The position numbers were made by a program, and so were the translations under genes. Positions 54,001-64,000 of a stretch of DNA of 64,000 nt are shown piece by piece. The notes below the pieces were generated by a model that was given only the letters and a program-made list of their open reading frames with translations, was not told where the DNA came from and did not search any database. Source of the stretch: Abelmoschus esculentus (taxonomy: Eukaryota > Streptophyta > Magnoliopsida > Malvales > Malvaceae); contig JAUCBN010000020.1 of the NCBI GenBank assembly GCA_035048815.1, positions 2,301,501-2,365,500 of the forward strand, given 5' to 3'. Within the stretch, counting starts at the first letter, position 1. Each line of letters opens with the position of its first letter.

Positions 54001-56193
54001 TGATTATCATCTTCCATCTTACCTTATGTATCTTCTCAATATATTACAGAAAATTATATGGATTGGTCCAGTGAAGTTCAGTTCCTCCAGCCCATACACA
54101 GATGGAGCTGCTAAATTGGCTCAGATGCTGTACAAACAGAGTCAATGTGAATGTGAGATAACAGTTGTTGGGAGTACAGCATGTGAAATAATAAAAAATG
54201 AAGCAAGCTCTTTATCTTCTTTGAACATGCTAGAAAATGCTTCAGTTGTATGGGAGTTTCTCAAAGAACAAAAGCTGCCTGGTGTCATGGCCTTAGATAG
54301 AGTATGCCAACTTCATCTGTGTTCGAATTACGTCTCATTTCTGCATATCATTATGCAAAATACATTCTTTTTTACTTTTTTTGCATTATATGTTTATAAT
54401 TTTCACTTTTCATTCCAATTTCCATATTGAAATGTACTTGACATGAATAATGAGATATTAAAAGTAGCATAAAAAAAAAGTAGCATCAATGCCATTTTCC
54501 AATTCTTCCAGGGCTGATGCATTATATTGATGTATAAGATGCTAAGGATTGGACCTAATGGTTAGAATTCAAAGAACCAAGAGTTAAAAATTTTAGGAGT
54601 CTGCTTAAAGTGGATACTCCCTGTGCAGGCATACCCATTTGCAATTGATTGGAGTGTTGCAAACCGTGATCCATCCCAACATTTGGTCGTTGATATTGGA
54701 AGTGGTACTTCTCACAGTTCCCTTAGACGAATTATTCCTATTATAATCCCAAAAGAATAAGAAAATCAGATACTGCTTATCTGAGGGGCTAGAAAGTTTT
54801 TAAGTAGTCTATATTTTATTTACTATTTTACACAATTTGTAGTTTAATGACACGCTTAGTTGAATGATTGTGATCCTTGAGCCTTTTTTTGCTCTTTATA
54901 AGCAATTCTTGCATCTGGATTGTCTATGGCAGGCAATGGACTTTTTATCATGGGAATGGCCCAAAGTAAGAAGGATCTGAATTTTCTTGGTTTGGAGATT
55001 AATGGAAAGGTCTGTTTTATTATTTTCTGGGGTTGGAGATTATTGTTTCACTGTTCTGTTGATCTATCTTAATATTGTACTACTTCGCAGCTTGTGAGAA
55101 GGTGCCTGGATTCAATTAATCAATCTGGCATAATGAACGCGTAAGAGCTCTTGCATTGAGTATGAGAAAGATGTTCTATGATAAAGAGTAATCAAATTAT
55201 TATATCAGTTTTTATCAGACTTCATTACTATGATAATGCTTAATCGAATATGAATTTGACATGACTTCAGTATCATCACCATGTTGCTTTGGTCATCTGT
55301 GTTAGGTACTTCATTAGTACGAATGCAACATCAACATTCCGTTCCATTGTTTCCAGTTACCCAGGAGAATTGGTTCTTGTTTCAATACAGGTTTGTTTAT
55401 GACATTCTCTTGTTTTTATGGCCATATTGGTTTTTGGTCATAGTTTTTATGGCAATATGAAATAGGCTTTGTTCCCCTCCTCTATGCTAATATATAATAA
55501 CAAACTTTAAGCATAATAACTTTTTCCATATAGTGCCCGAACCCGGATTTTAACAAACCGGAAAATAGGTGGAGCATGCTGCAAAGGTCTTTAATTGAAG
55601 CAGTGGCTGATCTTCTTGGATACAAGGGAAAGGTAACATTATATTTTTTTTGCAACAGCTTCCATCGTATGCCTCCCAGGTTCTAGTATTCTCCACTTTG
55701 ATGAAATTATCACCTGCAACAGGTTTTAGATCATTCAATTACTGAACAAATCTAATTTACAATTTTGGCCTATCTTGTTTCAGCAAATTGGATGTACTTT
55801 CCCTTGTGATCTCTTATGTCGTTGATTATAACATAACCGATAGGAGTCATATCTTATATCAGTGCGAACTGATAATCAAATGACAATAAAGGCGATTTAG
55901 ACAAGGCAATGCTCAGTCATAACTAAGCCATACATTTGATTTATTGGCTTTGTGATTCTCAGGTCTTTCTGCAATCTGATGTCGAAGCAGTTGCCGTGAG
56001 AATGAAAGAACAGTTTTTGCAATACGGAAAGGGCAAACTCTGTCTTTCTCATGATTGTCGCAGTGTGAAAATCAATGGAAATACATGGCTCAAGGATAAT
56101 CCATTCGGTGTTCGTTCAGACTGGGAGCAACATGTTATAGATCGAGGTGCTCCTATGTACAGATTAATGCTTTCCAAATCAACTGGCTCCTGA
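51007..56193 (+). CDS. phosphoglycerate kinase-like / tRNA (guanine-N7) methyltransferase-like fusion protein
   Basis: Thirteen exons: 51007-51148, 51234-51280, 51701-51980, 52304-52647, 52729-53014, 53457-53524, 54050-54301, 54629-54704, 54933-55009, 55091-55140, 55306-55390, 55534-55632 and 55963-56193. All are GT-AG and the frame closes to 678 aa. Residues 1-63 are basic and Ser-rich, possibly an organelle transit peptide. Residues about 80-475 follow the PGK fold (VVMVRFD, ADILLLDN, VDILVNDSFCQSHKILASTV, WIGPVKF, LKEQKLPGVMALDRA), but key catalytic residues are replaced. Residues 474-678 are TrmB-like: SAM motif VVDIGSGNG at 493-501, NFLGLEINGKLVRRC, SIQCPNPDF at 567-575. Proposed role: tRNA m7G46-type methylation with a non-catalytic PGK module. 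The methyltransferase is supported by its motifs, while the PGK role is unknown. Confidence 0.88.
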
Positions 56194-58391
56194 ATAAGCT
56201 ATTGGCATTTACTGGTTATACTGCTTGAAGATCGTTGGGAGAGGAACTCGGAGCTGGTATGGCCCTGGTCTAATCCCTCATGGAAGTAGGTTTTTCCAAA
56301 CCAACAAGCTTCATTTTTGTGTTATGCTAATTCTGGAGAGAGGTAATGAAGGCTAAACCTTCTCCCAAGTTTCATGGTTGCAATTTATTATCAGGTAATC
56401 AGATACATATGCAACTGCAAGGATGGGCCAAGGGTGTTAGGAGACATTCGCACCCCTTGAAATTTTGAACTTTTCATATGTTCATGAAAGATGGTGGATC
56501 CTCTTGCTCATGTTGTCCACAAAGATCGAAAACCCCAGTCGGCGATGAATATCTGCGGTGGTCGCTTTTGCCCGGAAAACCCTTTATCTCTCCATTATTG
56601 CCTAATAATGTTCAAATATAGGAGGGGAATGTTCAAATGATAATTTTCTTATAGGTTATTTACTATTCATCTAAGAATCCACACTGATACAAACGTTTCA
56701 ATCACCCAAAAAAACAGAAGATTTCAATTCACTAAACTGTTGTCCAACACGTTGGAAAAATGGTATGGAACTTTTTAACTTAAATTTGAATTTGAGTGGG
56801 TTCTATTAGTTAAATTAATTGGGATTAAGAAGATTATTAATTTACTATAAAAATATGTGAAATTTGTATATTTATATGCTCAAAATATTTAATGGGTGAA
56901 TGAGAAATTATTGCTCTTAGTAATACTTAGGGTATTGAAAAAAATGAAATAAAAAGTGGAATATCCCAAATTTGTTGGGAACATACATTTAGAAAGTTTT
57001 ATATATAAAAACTCTTCATATTATTATTAGAAATAAGACTAAGGTTTGGATTAAACAACTTGGGTGTGTTTGATTTATAAAATGATAGACTTTTTTTTTT
57101 ACTTCTCTGAGTTAATTTTTCAACAGACACTATAAAATTAACTCACGTTTTATGGAGTTATAGACTCTTCAGTTGGTTATAATTTATAATTTATTTGGAT
57201 TAATTCTGTAATAATTATCAATTGATTTCTGAAAATTGTAACTCTTCAGAAAATTTTAATTAACAAATTAATTATGTAATTAATCATGTTTTCTATTGAA
57301 CACTATAAAAAGAGACTTCTTGCTCTTATCTCAATACACACTAAAAAACATAAAAATCCTCTAGCTAGATTTGTGATAGTGTTATGCTTCAGTAAAGTTC
57401 ATCGTTGTAGTCAAGGTTGTGTTGCTCTCTTTGTTGTATTCTATCGTTCTACTTTGGGAGACAGACGTTTCATAATAACTTTAGCATCGAGAGGGGACGA
57501 ATCTATTTTAAGGATATTGTGATAGTATCAGCCTCAATCTAATTTTTTTTTAAATCATTTATTGATTCTACTTTGATTTCTATTATCTTTAAATTTTATT
57601 TTTATATATTTTATTTATAAAAATTATTTTTAATATTTTATTAATTTACTTCGTTTTCTTTTTCTACGTAATATACATTTTCAAAACATGAACTATAAAA
57701 AACTTTAGCATTGTGAAGCTGAAATGTGGATTATTCTAGTGAATGCTTTGAGTTGGGTGGAAGCATGGAATTTGAACCTTGAACTTTTACACTTTTGAAA
57801 AATTAAAGATTCTTAGAGATTTTATCTTAACTTGGAATATTTGCTAAGGTGAAAATTGTTTATTTTTTTATCGTGTTTTTATTAAATATTTTTATTTTAA
57901 AATATAATAATATAAATATATTTAATTATTAATTTAAATTATAAAAATTATTATTATTTTATTATAGGTTTAAATTATTAATTTGTAGGTTTGGTGAGGG
58001 AGACTATCTATCGACTTTTCCAAGATCCAAATTTTGTTGGAATTAGGAGGAAAAAAAGAACAATTTGCAGCATGGAACATTCTAGATAATAGAAAATTGA
58101 CGTAGTAATGGATCTCTAATTATTTATTTATTAATTAATAATTTTGTCCTTATTAAATTAGCAAATAGTAAGATAAAAAATAATTATCGGTGAATCTAAT
58201 AAAATAAAATAATTATTGGTTTAGTAAAAAATAATTACTGATTAAAAATTTTATATAATTAGAGCTTTGGTTTCATATTATTAGTATTTTAAATAAAATC
58301 TTCTTCTTCTTCTACAAAAATCAAGGAGCAACCTGACCAAAACGACCTTATCTTTGCCAACAAGAAAACGGAGCTGTCCTTTATTCTTCTC
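56194..58391. other. intergenic DNA between PGK-TrmB and CDC48
   Basis: The first 450 bases are probably the 3' untranslated region and flank of PGK-TrmB. The rest is AT-rich (for example 57880-58260). A 78-codon frame at 57286-57522 has no recognised domain. Confidence 0.5.
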
Positions 58392-58399
58392 TATAAATA
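58392..58399 (+). promoter_or_regulatory. TATA box of CDC48
   Basis: TATAAATA lies 89 bases upstream of the start codon, consistent with a short 5' leader. Confidence 0.6.
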
Positions 58400-58480
58400 A
58401 ATAACCCACCTCTCTTTCTTATTCAGATCCCACATATTCGACCAAAACCTAAGCTTGTTTTTGATATTAACAAAACAATC

Positions 58481-61400
58481 ATGTCTAACCAAGCGGAATC
58501 ATCTGACACGTAAGTACCCAGATCTTGTCTCACCCTGTTCTTTGATGGGTTTGTTTTGGATTTTGTTTAATCTGATTCAGATTGTGTGTTTTCAGGAAGG
58601 GGACTAAGAGGGATTTTAGTACTGCGATCTTGGAAAGAAAGAAGGCAGCGAACCGACTCGTTGTTGATGAGGCAATCAACGATGACAATTCTGTTGTTTC
58701 TCTTCATCCTGATACCATGGAAAAGCTACAGCTTTTTCGCGGAGACACCATCCTGATCAAGGTTTCTAATTTGGATTTGTCTTTTTTCTTGAACTATCTT
58801 TTGTTGGGTTCTTTTGGTTTTCTGATTTCTGTTGCATATTGGGTATTTGTTTGTGTTAGTTGTTTTTTGGTTTTAGGGCAGAGTTTCCAGTAAGTTGTTT
58901 GAAATTTTGGAGTTCTACTTGATGAGGCTCGTGGGTTTTTTATGCTGTTTGTATTGATCTTCAATTTGGGTCACTCTTGTAATAGATTGGTAGTAAAAGA
59001 ACGTTATTGTTGGCTGTTCCATGATATTGTTGTTACTGGTAATACTTCTAGTTAACTCTGATAACTTGCAGAGTAAAGCCTGTTTTAAACTTGATTTTTA
59101 TGTGGCATGAATGGTCTTTGCATTGTAATTTTTCTTATAAATTTCAAATTATGTCTTTAAGCTTATATCTTTGTTAATATTGTTCCTTGCATTATTCTTT
59201 GGTCCATAGGGGAAGAAAAGGAAAGATACTATCTGCATTGCTCTTGCTGATGAAACTTGTGATGAACCAAAGATTAGGATGAATAAGGTTGTCAGGTCAA
59301 ACTTGAGGGTTAGGCTTGGGGATGTTGTCTCTGTGCATCAGTGTCCTGATGTCAAGTATGGAAAGCGTGTTCACATCTTGCCTATTGATGACACAATTGA
59401 AGGGGTCACCGGAAATCTTTTTGATGCTTATTTGAAACGTGAGTTTATCTCTAATCTTTTATTCCCAACATATTATGATAGTTTTGGTTACAGTAAAGAG
59501 GTGAAGCAGAGAACATAAACGTGACTCTAGTTGGAAATTGAATAAATCCTTTTTAACATGTGCGACAGAGTTCATGTTCTTTTCTTTTGTTTTGTTTATG
59601 TGGTGGTGGTGGTGGGGGGGGGGTACTGTTCAGAGGCTTCAACTTTTTAGGGGTTTGCCTATTATTCTTTCTATATGTATTTCTAATGTTAAAAGTAACT
59701 AGTTGGCTGCTTTCTCTGTCTCTTGTCTCTCTATCCATGCATCTGAGGTAGACGATACCCTCATACATGTATCTAGGTGGTTCAATTATGTGTGGTGATA
59801 GTCTTCATCTCCTATATCACTTATCTAGTATCAGTAGAAAATGCCTTACATGATTATACGTTGGGATTAATGTTGAATTATTAACTTTTTCCCATGATAG
59901 ACTACCATCATTTTGCATTTACAGCTTACTTTCTGGAAGCATACCGTCCGGTGAGAAAGGGTGATTTTTTTCTTGTGAGAGGTGGAATGAGAAGTGTAGA
60001 ATTCAAGGTTATTGAGACTGACCCTGCGGAGTATTGTGTGGTTGCACCTGATACTGAGATATTCTGTGAGGGAGAGCCTGTCAGGAGGGAGGATGAAAAT
60101 AGATTAGATGAGGTAGGTTACGATGATGTTGGTGGAGTTAGAAAACAGATGGCCCAGATTCGGGAATTGGTTGAGCTTCCACTGAGGCATCCACAGCTTT
60201 TTAAGTCAATTGGTGTGAAGCCACCAAAAGGAATTTTGCTTTATGGACCTCCTGGATCTGGAAAGACTTTGATTGCCCGTGCTGTTGCAAATGAAACCGG
60301 TGCTTTCTTTTTTTGCATAAATGGTCCTGAGATCATGTCAAAACTGGCCGGAGAGAGTGAAAGCAATCTCAGAAAAGCATTCGAGGAAGCAGAGAAGAAT
60401 GCACCCTCTATCATATTCATTGATGAAATTGATTCAATTGCTCCCAAGCGAGAGAAGACACATGGTGAAGTTGAGAGGAGAATAGTCTCTCAACTGCTGA
60501 CATTGATGGATGGGCTTAAATCCCGTGCTCATGTTATTGTTATTGGAGCCACAAATCGTCCCAATAGCATTGATCCAGCTCTTAGAAGGTTTGGAAGGTT
60601 TGATAGGGAGATTGATATTGGTGTACCTGATGAAGTTGGCCGTCTTGAAGTGCTCCGTATCCACACAAAGAACATGAAGCTGGCTGAAGATGTAATCTCA
60701 AAAGCTTTTCTTTCCTAAAAAATCTTGAGCAATGTGTTCCTGTTTGAAACTGAACTAGTAGATCTAATGAATTTTCTTGACTTAATGCAGGTTGATTTGG
60801 AAAGAATTGCCAAGGATACACATGGTTATGTTGGTGCTGATCTTGCTGCTCTCTGTACTGAGGCAGCATTACAATGCATCAGGGAAAAGATGGACGTGAT
60901 TGACTTGGAAGATGAATCGATAGATGCAGAGATACTCAACTCTATGGCAGTTAGCAATGAGCATTTCCAGACTGCTCTTGGAACTAGCAATCCATCAGCA
61001 TTACGTGAAACTGTGAGTGTAACCACAATACTTGTAGTGATGTACTGTTTCTTTGCTGAATATGATTTTGTGTGGTCAATTTTGTTTCTTATCATCTGTT
61101 TTCATATACTTGGTCAGGTTGTTGAAGTGCCCAATGTGAGTTGGGAAGATATCGGAGGCCTCGAGAATGTTAAAAGGGAGCTTCAAGAGGTAACCTTGTT
61201 TACTTGTTTTGATTATTATTTTTATATACTTTCTATCCTTTAAAAAATGTTACTCAATTTGTTATTTTGGTGTGTAGACTGTTCAATATCCAGTGGAGCA
61301 TCCCGAGAAGTTTGAGAAGTTTGGTATGTCACCCTCAAAGGGAGTTCTGTTCTATGGCCCTCCAGGATGTGGGAAAACTCTTCTGGCCAAAGCTATTGCC

Positions 61401-62404
61401 AATGAGTGTCAAGCAAACTTCATTAGTGTCAAGGGTCCAGAATTACTTACAATGTGGTTTGGAGAGAGTGAGGCCAATGTTCGTGAAATTTTTGACAAGG
61501 CCCGACAGTCTGCTCCTTGTGTCTTGTTTTTTGATGAACTTGATTCAATTGCCACTCAGGTGTGTTCAAGGTTCTAATTAATTCTAGCACTTGTAGGAAT
61601 GAAATTATGTTTGTCTATACTGTCTGTGTTCTTTGGCTTGCACATCATGTAATTGTAAATTCGTTGTTTAATTGTAGAGAGGAAGCAGTGTAGGTGATGC
61701 AGGGGGTGCTGCTGATAGGGTTTTGAACCAACTTCTTACTGAGATGGATGGTATGTCGGCCAAGAAAACCGTGTTCATCATTGGAGCCACAAACCGACCT
61801 GACATAATTGATCCAGCCCTTTTGCGACCGGGTCGTCTTGATCAGTTGATCTATATTCCCCTCCCCGACGAGGATTCTCGCCATCAGATCTTTAAGGCTT
61901 GCTTGAGGAAATCCCCACTGGCTAAGGAGGTTGACCTCAGAGCTCTTGCCAAGTATACTCAAGGCTTCAGTGGGGCTGATATTACAGAAATTTGTCAGCG
62001 TGCATGTAAATATGCTATCAGGGAAAACATTGAAAAGGTATACAATTGTGCCATTTCCCGCTCTGTAGCTGATAGAATATGCCTGTAACACTAGATATAT
62101 TTTGTATTCTCAGGATATAGAGAGAGAAAGGAGGAGAAGTGAAAACCCTGAGGCTATGGAGGAAGATGTTGAAGATGAAGTGTCTGAGATCAAGCCTGCT
62201 CATTTTGAGGAATCTATGAAGTATGCGCGTAGGAGTGTTAGTGATGCCGACATCCGCAAATACCAGGCATTCGCTCAGACACTACAACAGTCTAGGGGAT
62301 TTGGAAGTGAATTCAGGTTTGCTGAAACAGGTTCCAGGCCCGCAGCATCCGACCCTTTTGCAGCTTCTGCTGGAGGAGCCGATGAAGATGACCTCTACAG
62401 TTAA
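58481..62404 (+). CDS. CDC48: cell division control protein 48 (CDC48/p97 AAA ATPase)
   Basis: Nine exons: 58481-58509, 58596-58761, 59210-59438, 59925-60691, 60791-61012, 61118-61189, 61278-61559, 61678-62037 and 62114-62404, closing to 805 aa, about the length of plant CDC48 proteins. The N-domain (residues 1-190: RKKAANRLVVDEAINDDNSV, VHILPIDDTIEGVTGNLFDA) is followed by AAA domain D1 with Walker A GPPGSGKT at 249-256, Walker B IIFIDEID and ATNRPNSIDPALRRFGRFDR. D2 carries Walker A GPPGCGKT at 522-529, VLFFDELDS and DPALLRPGRLDQ. The acidic tail ends DEDDLYS. Known role: a hexameric ATPase that unfolds ubiquitinated proteins in ER-associated degradation, membrane fusion and cell division. 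No missing catalytic residue seen. Confidence 0.97.
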
Positions 62405-63060
62405 ATTACCCTTCATCACGGCCAAGCTATGGTTGACAAAGACACGTTTATGGTTTTATATATTATGATGTATGGATGTAGAAGCTGGGATTTAAAGTTT
62501 TAAACATTTCACAAAGATTTAAGACATGAGTTGGTTTTAGCCTTTTATTAATTTGAGAATTAAAACTCAACCACTTTTGTACCGTCTTAATTGGCCTTAA
62601 ATCAGACCAGTTGTGAGATACACGTGCATGTGATGTCCATGTGAAAAATCAACAACTTTGAAACAATCTCGTTGACTGCTGCTGCAGGTAATTGATTCCA
62701 TTGAAATGGCCCTAAGTTGCAGAAATGGCAATACCCATAAGCAAAACAATAACCAGACCCCCCCCCCCCCTCTATATATATTTCCACCTTGTCAGATTTG
62801 CACGTGTTTCCTGTCTCTTGGGGTCCCCTCCTTTGAATTGCTTAACAGTTCTACAAGTATAGTAGTCGTCATCTTCCCCCCTGTTTCTCTGCACTGAGCT
62901 ATGGGAATGGTGCCGGGCAAGGGCAAATACCAGATTCAAAAGCATGTCCCCACGCACACACCCCTTGGCTTTTCACTGCATCATGATGCCTCGCTTTCAT
63001 CACTTATCGGATTTCACTATGCCTTTTATCTGCTTTATTTATCCATATATATGAGTACAA
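62405..63060. other. 3' flank of CDC48 and promoter-like region
   Basis: Contains the CDC48 3' end, a 14-base C run (about 62758-62771) followed by CTCTATATATATTTCC, and CACGTG-type G-box cores near 62620 and 62802. These look promoter-like, but no gene follows within the window. Short frames here have no recognised domain. Confidence 0.4.
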
Positions 63061-64000
63061 TGGTAAGGTACGGACTATAAATTTTTATATTTAATCACAT
63101 TATATAAAAATTTAAAAATTTAGAAGATATGAGATTAAATTATTAATATAATAAAAAAATTAAAATATATAAAAATTTAAACTTTCTATACATGATTATC
63201 CCTAATACTAGGGGTATTCAAAATTTCGGTTAACTGAATTAATCGATTGAATTGAATTTTTTCGATTAATCGATCGGTTAATTTTAGATTGGATCGGTTA
63301 AGGTTAATGATTTTTTGAAACTTCAGTTATCGGTTATTTTGGTTCGAAATTGGTTAATTATCCAAATTAACCAAAAATTTTATATATTATATATTTTATA
63401 TTTTTATATATTTATTTTTGGTCATTAAACTTTTAAAAATTATAATAAAAATTTTAAATTTTTTTAAAATTTAATAAAATATAAACTATATTTTAGATTA
63501 TATACGAACATAAAAATTATAAATTAATAATAAATTTAAAATAAATTATAAATAAAATATTTTTATACTCAATATAAATATTTTAAAATATATATTATTT
63601 TATAATTATGTATGCATAAACATTATTTTTAACAATATATTATAAACAACCAAAAACAACTAAAACTTAGTAAAAATATTTTTTTAGTGTGTTTAGATCA
63701 CTAAAATAATTAATCAAGTAACTATTGTTACTATTTGACAAATAATGTGTAACTAATTACTAATTGAACACAGTATCACATTATTAATTTTTTTTTAATT
63801 TATTCTTTTTAAATTATTGAAATTTTTTTTTAAAATTTCCATCATTAAATTAAACCTTCACCATCAGCCGCCCTTTCTTCTTTTATCATCGTGTTATCCG
63901 ATTATAAATCTAAAAATATATTTAAAAACAGATATATGTAAAATTTTAAAATTTAAAATTAATATAAATTATAAATATTATAAAAAAATTAAGAATTGAT
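63061..64000. other. AT-rich intergenic DNA
   Basis: Low-complexity AT-rich DNA with a CGATTAATCGATCGGTTA-like dispersed repeat at about 63210-63365. No gene recognised up to the window end. Confidence 0.5.

Noticed and set aside
1..64000. CRISPR array, rRNA genes, bacterial-type operons
   Set aside because: No regularly spaced identical repeats, no rRNA-like sequence, and gene structure is plainly plant nuclear.

Overview
The window is nuclear DNA of a dicot plant. Its genes have short exons with GT-AG introns and AT-rich introns, its intergenic DNA is very AT-rich, and it carries plant-only gene families (SAUR, HIPP, a thylakoid lumen protein) together with plant Copia and CACTA transposons. 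The gene sequences and the solo LTR packed with GGTATCGATACC-type palindromes look like Malvaceae, probably cotton (Gossypium). The genus is an inference that no search has tested.

Layout. 1-3.8 kb is repeat-rich intergenic DNA. 3.97-5.37 kb is an intact five-exon HIPP gene: two CxxC heavy-metal domains and a prenylation box (CSIM). 5.4-9.36 kb holds MITEs and two long fold-back elements. 9.37-15.67 kb is a nested insertion: a decayed 5'-truncated LINE fragment (zinc-finger and RNase H regions) split by a Copia retrotransposon at 9901-15062, which has 264-bp LTRs, a 5-bp target duplication and a broken gag-pol. 16687-23948 is a CACTA (En/Spm) transposon with both ends, a 3-bp duplication, dense GCGGCGTTT subterminal repeats and a transposase gene with several nonsense codons. 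24-29.3 kb is AT-rich and carries MITEs, a tandem hairpin repeat and a possible solo LTR. 29.6-37.8 kb is a SAUR-like cluster with three intact genes, two pseudogenes and a triplicated upstream block. 38.1-40.0 kb holds copies of a TTTAGGG-rich MITE-like repeat, one split by a 1,090-bp solo LTR. 40.2-62.4 kb is the gene-dense part.

Gene-dense part: a thylakoid lumenal 15.0 kDa protein 2-like gene (minus), a 99-aa mitochondrial complex I accessory subunit gene (minus), TAF8 (plus), EMC5/membrane magnesium transporter (minus), a 13-exon gene whose 678-aa product joins a phosphoglycerate-kinase-like region to a tRNA (guanine-N7) methyltransferase-like region (plus), and CDC48 (plus, nine exons, 805 aa). 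These genes have unrelated housekeeping roles and form no pathway. Two neighbouring pairs are divergent: complex I subunit/TAF8, and EMC5/PGK-TrmB.

The most unusual item is the PGK-TrmB fusion. Its kinase half has lost most of the substrate and nucleotide signature residues, while its methyltransferase half keeps the SAM-binding glycine motif. Gene structures were read by eye from splice sites and reading frame. Frame was checked by exon-length arithmetic for every multi-exon gene.
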